From Aquibaculum arenosum (lineage in GTDB: Bacteria > Pseudomonadota > Alphaproteobacteria > Kiloniellales > DSM-21159), in contig NZ_JARHUD010000002.1 of NCBI RefSeq assembly GCF_029222965.1, forward strand, positions 372,001 to 436,000: 64,000 nt of DNA, in the 5' to 3' direction. The position numbers were made by a program, and so were the translations under genes. The notes beneath the pieces are model-generated. The model saw only the letters and a list, made by a program, of their open reading frames with translations. It ran no database searches and was not told where the DNA came from. Below, piece after piece: positions 58,717-64,000 of the stretch. How positions within the stretch are numbered: position 1 is the stretch's first letter; the number at the start of each line of letters is the position of its first letter.

Positions 58717-58959
58717 TCACAGTTTCGGCTCGAATCTGCTGCGGTTGAAACGACCGGCAGAGCATCGCGCTATCCGACAAGCGCTGCTTTCAGGGCTGGG
58801 CTCGATGACCGGGAGCCGCTGCAGATCGCCGCCGGCGAGGTTTTCGTCGAGCCCGCGGAGGTCAGCATGACCGACCGGAACCGGGCCAGCGAGCCGACCC
58901 GCATGGCGCTCTTCTATGTCTGCGAGCCCGACGAGCCCTTCGCCGACCCGGTGAATTGA
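58717..58959 (+). pseudogene. Cupin-domain gene remnant (C-terminal fragment)
   Basis: This frame is open for 80 codons but has no start codon, being closed upstream by TAG at 58714. From about 58801 it reads like a cupin C-terminus: EPLQIAAGEVFVEPAEV, SEPTRMALFYV, EPFADPVN, then TGA. The upstream part (58717-58800) does not look cupin-like. A truncated, decayed gene is the best reading. Its last 46 bases overlap the 3' end of the leftward gene at 58914. Confidence 0.55.
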
Positions 58960-59540
58960 CCCTCTGGCTCTGGCAGATCGAGGGCGGACATGAGGATGCC
59001 CTGACCGCGCCGGTAGAGCGTGGCGTGAGCCGCAGGCGCGAGGAAGTCCGGATACGGCTCGAAGCCCTCGATCACCTGATTGAAGGGCACTGCGCCACAC
59101 CCCGGCACGGCACAGGGCGGCTTGTGCTTCGGGCAGGCGTTGTAGCTGCAGAGCCGGCCGAGATAGCGGTCGCTTTCTGGTTCGATGAGAAAGACCTCGA
59201 CCTGGTGCGAAGCGACGCTGGGCCCCTGCCCTGCCTCATAGGCCCTGCGAAGGGCGATGTCCTTGGCCCGTCGCAGACGGCCAAGACGGTCCAGCGAGCC
59301 GAGCCAGACCGCAAGATCCAGGTCCATACGCTCGTGCCAGACCTCGATCCCTGCGCGCCGATATTCAGGAAAGCGTGGCACTTCCTTCCAAAGCGGCTTG
59401 ACGACGGAGCCGATGACCGCAACGGCTTCGACCTCCTCGAAGCGTGCAAACGCCTTTGTCACAATGTCGGCGGCCGCGCGAAAGTCGTTCTGCTGCTGCA
59501 GCAGGAAGGCATTCTGCTCTTCGATTTCCTGACGACGCAT
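58914..59540 (-). CDS. Uncharacterised nucleotidyltransferase-like protein with Cys cluster
   Basis: 208 aa. A nucleotidyltransferase-like core is suggested by AVIGSVVKPL (GS motif) followed by MDLDLAVWLGS (DxD-like). A Cys/His-rich stretch follows (LCSYNACPKHKPPCAVPGCG). The fold assignment is an inference from these short motifs. It starts 12 bases after the DODA dioxygenase stop and is probably in the same transcript. The C-terminal 15 residues run into the cupin remnant and may be an unnatural tail. Confidence 0.65.
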   Translation of the reverse strand: MRRQEIEEQNAFLLQQQNDFRAAADIVTKAFARFEEVEAVAVIGSVVKPLWKEVPRFPEYRRAGIEVWHERMDLDLAVWLGSLDRLGRLRRAKDIALRRAYEAGQGPSVASHQVEVFLIEPESDRYLGRLCSYNACPKHKPPCAVPGCGAVPFNQVIEGFEPYPDFLAPAAHATLYRRGQGILMSALDLPEPEGQFTGSAKGSSGSQT

Positions 59541-59552
59541 TGCCCGTCGGCC

Positions 59553-60404
59553 TCACATGTTGGTCTGTTCCGGCGGCACGTCCCGCGGCAGCGGGGCGGC
59601 GCCCTCGCCCTCGGCGCAGCCCACCCCTTCCATGCCGACGCCGTAGCAGGTCATGGAGAGCGAGCCCAGGGCGTAGCCGCGCACCAGCGCCTTGGCATCC
59701 TGGCCTGCCGCGGCGAGACCAGCGGTATAGAGCAACGGAATGAAGTGGTCCGGCGTGGGCACCGCCAAGTCGTAGTCGGGATGCTCCAGCAGCTTGAGCA
59801 CGTCGCCGGGCGCCTCGACCATCTGCCTCACCACCGCCTCATCGAAGCGCCGGGCCCAGTCGGTGCCGCCCTCGGGCTGGTCCCACTGGATGCGGCGCAG
59901 GTTGTGCACCACGTTACCGCTGGACAGGATCATCACCCCGCGGGCCCGCAGGGCGGCGAGCTTTGCGCCCAGCTCCAGGTGGTACTCCATCGGCTTCAGG
60001 GCATTGATCGAGAGCTGCACCACCGGCACGTCGGCCTCGGGGTAGAGGTGGGCGAGCACGCTCCAGGTGCCGTGATCCAGGCCCCACTGATCGCGGTCGG
60101 CGCCGACCCAGATCGGTTTTGCCACCTCGGCCACCTCCCCCGCCAGTTCCGGCAGGCCCGGTGCGGGATAGTCGAAGGCGAAGAGCTCTTCGGGAAAGCC
60201 GTAGAAGTCGTGGATCGTGCGCGGCCGCGCCATGGCGGTCACCGCCGTGGCACCCATGAACCAGTGCGCCGAGACCACCAGCAGCGCCCGCGGCCGCGGC
60301 AGGCTCTGCCCCAGCCGGCGCCAGGCCCGGGTGTAGCCGTTGTCCTCCAGGGTGTTCATCGGATTGCCGTGCCCGATGAAGAGCGCGGGCATCAGGTCAG
60401 GCAT
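59553..60404 (-). CDS. ygiD: 4,5-DOPA dioxygenase extradiol family (YgiD/DodA)
   Basis: 283-aa class III extradiol ring-cleavage dioxygenase. Zinc/iron ligands: FIGHGNPM, VVSAHWF, and SSGNVVHNLRRI; PTPDHFIPLLY near the C-terminus is typical. Members cleave L-DOPA or other catechols; E. coli YgiD is a DOPA dioxygenase. It has an extended Ala/Pro/Glu C-terminus. Upstream of the nucleotidyltransferase-like gene. Confidence 0.88.
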   Translation of the reverse strand: MPDLMPALFIGHGNPMNTLEDNGYTRAWRRLGQSLPRPRALLVVSAHWFMGATAVTAMARPRTIHDFYGFPEELFAFDYPAPGLPELAGEVAEVAKPIWVGADRDQWGLDHGTWSVLAHLYPEADVPVVQLSINALKPMEYHLELGAKLAALRARGVMILSSGNVVHNLRRIQWDQPEGGTDWARRFDEAVVRQMVEAPGDVLKLLEHPDYDLAVPTPDHFIPLLYTAGLAAAGQDAKALVRGYALGSLSMTCYGVGMEGVGCAEGEGAAPLPRDVPPEQTNM

Positions 60405-60486
60405 GGGTCATCTCCTGCTAGGACCGGACAACCGTCCTGGGACAAGCCTATCAGAGAATGGCAGGGCGCGCTGACAGCGATCCGCC

Positions 60487-60879
60487 CTACCCTTCGCTGC
60501 GCCCCGAGCCTTCGCGATCACGAGTGTAATGTCGCGCGAGCGGGAAAGGCGGCAGCCAAGTCTCGCGGCGCTCGGTCCAGAGTTCGTAGGTTGGCGTCAG
60601 CTGGTCGGGGCTATCGAGAATACCCAAATTCACCTCGATCTCGTCGCCGCTGCGCGAGCAAAGCGACGAACCGCAGTGCGGGCAGAAGAAGCGACCGGCA
60701 TAGTCAGCGGTCTCACCTTCGATGGTCACCGCTTCCTGCGGAAAGACGGCAGAGGCATGAAACAATGCCCCATGGTGCTTGCGGCAGTCGAGGCAGTGAC
60801 AAAGACCGACCCGATAGGGGATGCCCGTCGCAACGATCCGAACCTTGCCGCAGAGGCAACCTCCGCTGAAACGCTCCAT
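60487..60879 (-). CDS. GFA family (glutathione-dependent formaldehyde-activating-like) protein
   Basis: 130-aa CENP-V/GFA zinc protein: GGCLCGKVRI, LCHCLDCRKHHGALF, and FFCPHCGSSLCS provide the Cys ligands. The family name comes from Paracoccus Gfa, proposed to condense formaldehyde with glutathione, though that role is disputed. Its presence near a dimethylamine demethylase that releases formaldehyde may or may not be meaningful. Divergent from tspO. Confidence 0.87.
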   Translation of the reverse strand: MERFSGGCLCGKVRIVATGIPYRVGLCHCLDCRKHHGALFHASAVFPQEAVTIEGETADYAGRFFCPHCGSSLCSRSGDEIEVNLGILDSPDQLTPTYELWTERRETWLPPFPLARHYTRDREGSGRSEG

Positions 60880-60960
60880 AACGGCCTCCCTTACGCCAGT
60901 GCCAGTGGTCTATCGCATTCGCCCCTTCCCTTGCCGCTAACATGGGCTGACAATGCGTCA

Positions 60961-61425
60961 ATGAAAATGCGTTCAGTCGGCCTGCTCGGCCTACTCCCCT
61001 TCCTGGTCCTTGTGCTGGGTGGCGGGCTCATCATTGGCCTGGTGACGGCGCCCGGCGCCTGGTACGCGGCGCTGAACAAACCGAGCTTCAACCCGCCGGG
61101 TTGGGTCTTCGGCCCGGCCTGGACCCTGCTGTACATCCTGATCGCGATTGCAGGCTGGCGCCTCTGGCGCCAGGGGCACCGCGGACTGCCGATGACGCTC
61201 TGGTGGGCACAGCTCGCGCTGAACTTCCTCTGGTCGCCGCTCTTCTTCTCGGCCCATCGTGTCGATCTCGCGCTCGTGGTGGTCTTGCTGCTCCTGCTCA
61301 CGATCGTCGCCTTCATCACGGTCACCTGGCGCCAGGACAGGCCCGCCGCCCTCCTCTTCCTGCCCTACGCCGCCTGGGTGGCCTTCGCCATGCTGCTGAA
61401 CGGCGCAATCTGGCGCCTCAACTGA
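60961..61425 (+). CDS. tspO: TspO/MBR family tryptophan-rich sensory protein
   Basis: 154 aa with five predicted membrane helices. Motifs: WYAALNKPSFNPPGWVFGPAW, LNFLWSPLFF and LPYAAWVAFAMLLNGAIWRLN (the Leu-rich C-terminal helix pattern). TspO proteins bind porphyrins/tetrapyrroles. Starts with ATG AAA ATG; the longer open frame upstream is antisense to the GFA gene. Confidence 0.93.
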   Translation: MKMRSVGLLGLLPFLVLVLGGGLIIGLVTAPGAWYAALNKPSFNPPGWVFGPAWTLLYILIAIAGWRLWRQGHRGLPMTLWWAQLALNFLWSPLFFSAHRVDLALVVVLLLLLTIVAFITVTWRQDRPAALLFLPYAAWVAFAMLLNGAIWRLN

Positions 61426-61459
61426 ATGGAGGGGTGGGCGCGCCGCGGAGCAGCCGCTT

Positions 61460-61576
61460 ACTCCGATAAAAGCCCCAATTTCACGCGAGTTGATCGCCGC
61501 CGAACGTCGCGCGAAGGAGAGCAAGACTGCCCGCTTGCGCAAGTTGCGCCTGAAGCGGGAAGAAGCGACCACCTAG
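61460..61576 (+). pseudogene. Possible decayed micro-ORF, paralogue of the one at 62275
   Basis: In one frame ending TAG (61574-61576), the sequence reads ISRELIAAERRAKESK then TARLRKLRLKREEATT. It matches the 3' half of the intact micro-ORF at 62275 (IERRAEERKTARLRALRLKKEE). No ATG or GTG is available in this frame; only an unsupported TTG at 61490. It is either a broken copy or begins at a non-standard start. Confidence 0.45.
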
Positions 61577-61582
61577 ACCGGA

Positions 61583-62056
61583 TCACCCGCGCCGCGCCGC
61601 CTCGATGGCAGCGACGTCGATCTTCTTCATGGGGAGCATAGCCTCGAAGGCGCGTTGGGCTGCCGCACCGCCCGCTGCCAGCGCCTCCATCAGTATGCGT
61701 GGCGTGATCTGCCAGGAAATCCCCCAGCGATCCTTGCACCAGCCGCAGGCACTCTCCTGTCCACCGTTACCGACAATGGCGTTCCAGTAGCGGTCGGTCT
61801 CCTCCTGGTCCTCGGTGACGATCTGGAAGGAGAAGGCTTCGCTGTGCCTGAACGCGGTCCCTCCGTTGAGGCCGAGGCAGGGGATCCCCGCCACCGTAAA
61901 CTCCACCGTGATGACATCACCCGCCTTGCCGCCCGGATAATCGGTTGGCGCATGATGCACGGCCGTCACCGCGCTGTCGGGAAAGGTCTCGGCATAGAAG
62001 CGGGCCGCGGCCTCGGCCTCTGTGTCGTACCAGAGGCAGATCCTATTCTTTGCCAT
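61583..62056 (-). CDS. VOC superfamily (PhnB/3-demethylubiquinone-9 3-methyltransferase-like) protein
   Basis: 157 aa with vicinal-oxygen-chelate pattern: CLWYDTEAEAAARFYAETFPDS, GGTAFRHSEAFSFQI, QESACGWCKDRWGISWQITP. This is the PF06983 group. Enzymatic role unknown. The ATG (MAKNRICLWY) has AAGGAA seven bases upstream. It lies between two related micro-ORFs on the opposite strand. Confidence 0.87.
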   Translation of the reverse strand: MAKNRICLWYDTEAEAAARFYAETFPDSAVTAVHHAPTDYPGGKAGDVITVEFTVAGIPCLGLNGGTAFRHSEAFSFQIVTEDQEETDRYWNAIVGNGGQESACGWCKDRWGISWQITPRILMEALAAGGAAAQRAFEAMLPMKKIDVAAIEAARRG

Positions 62057-62274
62057 GGGCTGTTCCTTTCGCTTCGAGAGCACCCCCCACTTTATTAGCC
62101 GCATTCATAACGCACCACTATGAAGCCAGGTCCGGCGCAGACTGGTACCAAGGACCGAGAAGGCCCGTGAGCCGGAAGTTCCGATTGCGGCCGGATCAAG
62201 TTGCGACTTGCAATAGTATAAAAAATTCCCATATCTACACAGTATATGTGTGATCCAGAATGGAGACGCCGATC

Positions 62275-62427
62275 ATGTCCAGCCAAGCTCCGGAGAAAAA
62301 AGAAAGCCGCCTCGCGCGCACCGATCGAATTGCACGAGAATTCATTGAGATCGAGCGCCGCGCAGAAGAACGCAAAACTGCTCGCCTACGCGCACTGCGC
62401 CTGAAGAAGGAAGAGATGACGGCCTGA
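62275..62427 (+). CDS. Small basic hypothetical protein (50 aa)
   Basis: A 50-residue highly charged helical protein: SSQAPEKKESRLART, then IAREFIEIERRAEERK and TARLRALRLKKEEMTA. GGAG lies nine bases before the ATG. Its 3' half closely resembles the degenerate ORF at 61460-61576, supporting it as real. Similar tiny Lys/Arg/Glu-rich proteins occur in alphaproteobacteria without assigned function (from memory). It could bind nucleic acid. Confidence 0.6.
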   Translation: MSSQAPEKKESRLARTDRIAREFIEIERRAEERKTARLRALRLKKEEMTA

Positions 62428-62475
62428 GTTCTGGCGCGTGGGCAGTGATATCCAGATCAATCGTCGAATCCCGCC

Positions 62476-62880
62476 TTAACCGACGAAGGGGTTGAAGGTG
62501 GCGACGTTCAGCGTCTCGAAATCGCGGGTGTTGCGTGTGACGACGGTCAGCCCGTGGACTGCAGCGGTCGACGCGATCATCGCGTCTTCGATGAGTTCGT
62601 CGGACTTGCGGTGCATCAGCCTCGCCCATACACGGAAGGCGCGCGCATCCATGTCGAGCACATTGTAGGTGCCTGCAACCAGTTCCAGCCAGGTTTCGAG
62701 TTCCTCGGCCTTGGCACTGTCCTGCTCACGCGTGATCTCGATACCCGCCTGGATCTCCCCGATCGTGACGGCCGAAAGGTGAAGCTGTTGGTCGCGCGTG
62801 CCTTCGAGCCAGGCGACCACCGCACCATGCGGACGCGGGCGCCGCAGTTCGGAGACGATGTTGGTGTCGAGGAGATACAT
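62476..62880 (-). CDS. PIN-domain toxin (VapC family)
   Basis: 134-aa ribonuclease toxin. Acidic active-site residues are visible in YLLDTNIVSELRR, ITIGEIQAG-type TIGEIQAGIE, DELIEDAMIASTAA and VVTRNTRDFE. ATG gives MYLLDTNIVSE; the frame continues upstream but through the antitoxin. It begins two bases after the antitoxin stop. Confidence 0.93.
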   Translation of the reverse strand: MYLLDTNIVSELRRPRPHGAVVAWLEGTRDQQLHLSAVTIGEIQAGIEITREQDSAKAEELETWLELVAGTYNVLDMDARAFRVWARLMHRKSDELIEDAMIASTAAVHGLTVVTRNTRDFETLNVATFNPFVG

Positions 62881-62882
62881 CG

Positions 62883-63140
62883 CTAGAGGCTTTCGCGCGG
62901 CTCTCGCCGGCGGAGGCGGCCACGCCCGGGCAGTTCGAGCTCGGCGCGCACCTCGCCGGAAAGAAGCAGCTCCTTCAACGACGGCCTTGCCGCTCTCTGC
63001 AGCCGCTCCCAATCCTGCATCGGAACCAAAACGGCCGCCTCGGCACCCCGCCGGGTGACGATCTGCGGTCCGTCCTTCAGGCAGCTATCCAGCAACTCGC
63101 TGAAGCGTGCCTTCGCATCCTGAACCGGCCAGGTCTTCAT
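62883..63140 (-). CDS. Phd/YefM-type antitoxin
   Basis: 85 aa: WPVQDAKARFSELLDSCLKDGPQIVTRRGAEAAVLVP is the Phd/YefM DNA-binding N-terminus, with a basic C-terminal tail that should wrap the toxin. GGAGG six bases before the ATG. It pairs a Phd antitoxin with a PIN toxin, a known hybrid arrangement. Confidence 0.92.
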   Translation of the reverse strand: MKTWPVQDAKARFSELLDSCLKDGPQIVTRRGAEAAVLVPMQDWERLQRAARPSLKELLLSGEVRAELELPGRGRLRRREPRESL

Positions 63141-63160
63141 GGGCGCCTCCGCGGAAACAG

Positions 63161-63199
63161 ACTGGTTAGATAACTGGTCATCACGGCAGCCTTAGTCAA
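63161..63199 (-). promoter_or_regulatory. Candidate promoter/operator of the toxin-antitoxin pair
   Basis: A TTGACT -35-like box (minus strand, 63199-63194) is followed by an ACTGGT direct repeat (63161-63166 and 63173-63178) around TTATCTAA. The -10 is not clear. The repeats are good candidates for antitoxin autoregulatory binding. Confidence 0.4.
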
Positions 63200-63287
63200 T
63201 GCTGCGCCCGCCACGCGTGCAATCGCCGCTGCTCTGTGCCTAAGCTGCCGCCTCGTCCTCTGCTTCACTCTTGTCGATCGCCCTCCC

Positions 63288-63899
63288 ATGCTGCTTCGTC
63301 GCCTCGTCCTGCTCTATGCCGGCCTGCTGCTCTTTGGCTTCTCCTCGGCCGTGATGCTGCGCGGCAACCTGGGCCTCGACCCCTGGAATGTGCTGCACCA
63401 GGGGCTGGCCCAGCACCTGCCGTTCAGTTTCGGCACGGTGATCATCGGCGTCGGCGCGCTGCTGATGCTGCTCTGGATTCCGCTGCGGCAACGGCCCGGT
63501 CTGGGCACGATCAGCAATGTGTTGCTCGTCGGCCTCGCCGCTGATGCCTCGCTGGCAATCCTGCCGCAGCCGGAGGAACTGGTCTCGCAGGCCGCGATGC
63601 TGATCGCCGGCGTGGCGCTCAACGGCATCGCCAGCGGCATGTATATCGGCGCCGGCCTGGGCCCCGGCCCCCGCGACGGATTGATGACCGGCCTCTCCGC
63701 GCGCACGGGCTGGTCGATCCGGAGGACGCGCACCGCAATCGAAGTCTGCGTGCTGGCCCTCGGCTGGCTGCTGGGCGGCGCGGTGGGATTCGGCACCCTG
63801 CTCTTCGCGCTAGGAATCGGCCCGATCATCCATGTGGCGCTGCCGGTGTTCCAGGCGATGGTGCGTGCGCCGGAGGCGGGCGAAAGTGCCGTCTCCTGA
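63288..63899 (+). CDS. YczE/YitT-type integral membrane protein
   Basis: 203 aa with about five to six membrane segments: LVLLYAGLLLFGFSSAVML, LGLDPWNVLHQGL, GLGPGPRDGLMTGLS, and GFGTLLFALGIGPIIHVALP. This is the membrane protein YczE family of unknown function. ATG start; no strong Shine-Dalgarno. Confidence 0.87.
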   Translation: MLLRRLVLLYAGLLLFGFSSAVMLRGNLGLDPWNVLHQGLAQHLPFSFGTVIIGVGALLMLLWIPLRQRPGLGTISNVLLVGLAADASLAILPQPEELVSQAAMLIAGVALNGIASGMYIGAGLGPGPRDGLMTGLSARTGWSIRRTRTAIEVCVLALGWLLGGAVGFGTLLFALGIGPIIHVALPVFQAMVRAPEAGESAVS

Positions 63900-63925
63900 C
63901 GCTCAGAAAGCCCGAGGCAATTTTA

Positions 63926-63974
63926 TGCGCCCGAGTGGGTTCGGTTTGAGAACCCTCTCGGGCGCAGCCTTTTT
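63926..63974 (+). terminator. Strong hairpin terminator after the YczE-like gene
   Basis: TGCGCCCGAG (63926-63935) pairs with CTCGGGCGCA (63957-63966), and inside it GGGTTC (63937-63942) pairs with GAACCC (63950-63955), with one T-T mismatch between. A run of five T follows. Confidence 0.75.
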
Positions 63975-64000
63975 GAGAACAGTTCGAGCCTAGTCTATCA

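Noticed and set aside
58956-60869. 637-aa plus-strand frame across the nucleotidyltransferase-like, dioxygenase and GFA genes
   Set aside because: It spans three opposite-strand genes, two with clear family motifs; its composition is that of a complement frame.
61426-61641. 71-aa frame starting just after tspO
   Set aside because: The homology to the 50-aa micro-ORF lies in a different frame of this stretch; this one shows no similarity.

Overview
The window looks like chromosomal sequence of a high-GC, Gram-negative alphaproteobacterium, possibly of the Rhodospirillales/Kiloniellales type. Evidence: Kdo-lipopolysaccharide synthesis (kdsB), the yejABEF peptide importer, the mtaB-ftsY order, a CycM-like membrane cytochrome, 3-hydroxybutyrate dehydrogenase, an alphaproteobacterial CHCC zinc-finger protein and PHB-type metabolism. 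The lineage is an inference from gene content. Both tRNAs have encoded CCA ends. No phage, insertion sequence, CRISPR array or rRNA operon was seen.

Layout. 1-4.4 kb: yejF (partial), yejE, yejB and yejA, a peptide/microcin C-type ABC importer read leftward. 4.5-6.5 kb: an inositol-monophosphatase/histidinol-phosphatase family enzyme and an unusual membrane-anchored cytochrome with two c-type domains. 6.7-12.1 kb: kdsB, pheA, (ExoD on the other strand), mtaB, ftsY and a DMT transporter. 12.1-17.1 kb: DUF1028, DinB-like, a PRMT-like methyltransferase, an SDR and bifunctional NAD(P)HX repair nnrE/nnrD. 17.2-20.3 kb: ECF sigma factor, anti-sigma factor, sorA and sorB, a sulfite-oxidation unit. 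20.4-27.5 kb: HpcH/HpaI aldolase, a Sel1-SPOR protein, gdhA, a methyltransferase, tRNA-Arg, a lipoprotein hydrolase and an ABC ATPase. 27.6-35 kb: zinc-finger protein, polA, ku, ligD and a stress-type SDR. 35-46 kb: folK, NYN protein, UDGb, smpB, dapA, lytic transglycosylase, HAD dehalogenase, threonine dehydratase, sulfotransferase, fabI, aroC and GNAT. 46-54 kb: two Rnk-like proteins, an entericidin-like lipopeptide, rpsU, bdhA, rsmB, guaB, rlmE, ppx/gppA and tRNA-Gln. 54-58.6 kb: a Sel1 lipoprotein and a complete dmmDABC-type dimethylamine monooxygenase operon. 58.7-64 kb, accessory in flavour: a cupin remnant, an uncharacterised nucleotidyltransferase-like protein, DODA dioxygenase, GFA protein, TspO, two related micro-ORFs around a VOC protein, a Phd/PIN toxin-antitoxin pair and a YczE-type membrane protein.

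Two metabolic modules stand out. The first is sulfite oxidation under a probable dedicated ECF sigma/anti-sigma pair, with a candidate ECF promoter upstream of sorA. The second is oxidative demethylation of dimethylamine, where the GcvT-like DmmD probably passes the formaldehyde carbon to tetrahydrofolate. Each has an intrinsic-terminator-like hairpin between its first gene and the rest, suggesting unequal subunit dosage. Other items of interest are a bacterial protein carrying all the hallmark PRMT motifs, a two-haem cytochrome with a long acidic linker, an SDR whose catalytic Lys is replaced by Arg, and a pair of tiny paralogous basic ORFs, one of them apparently decayed.
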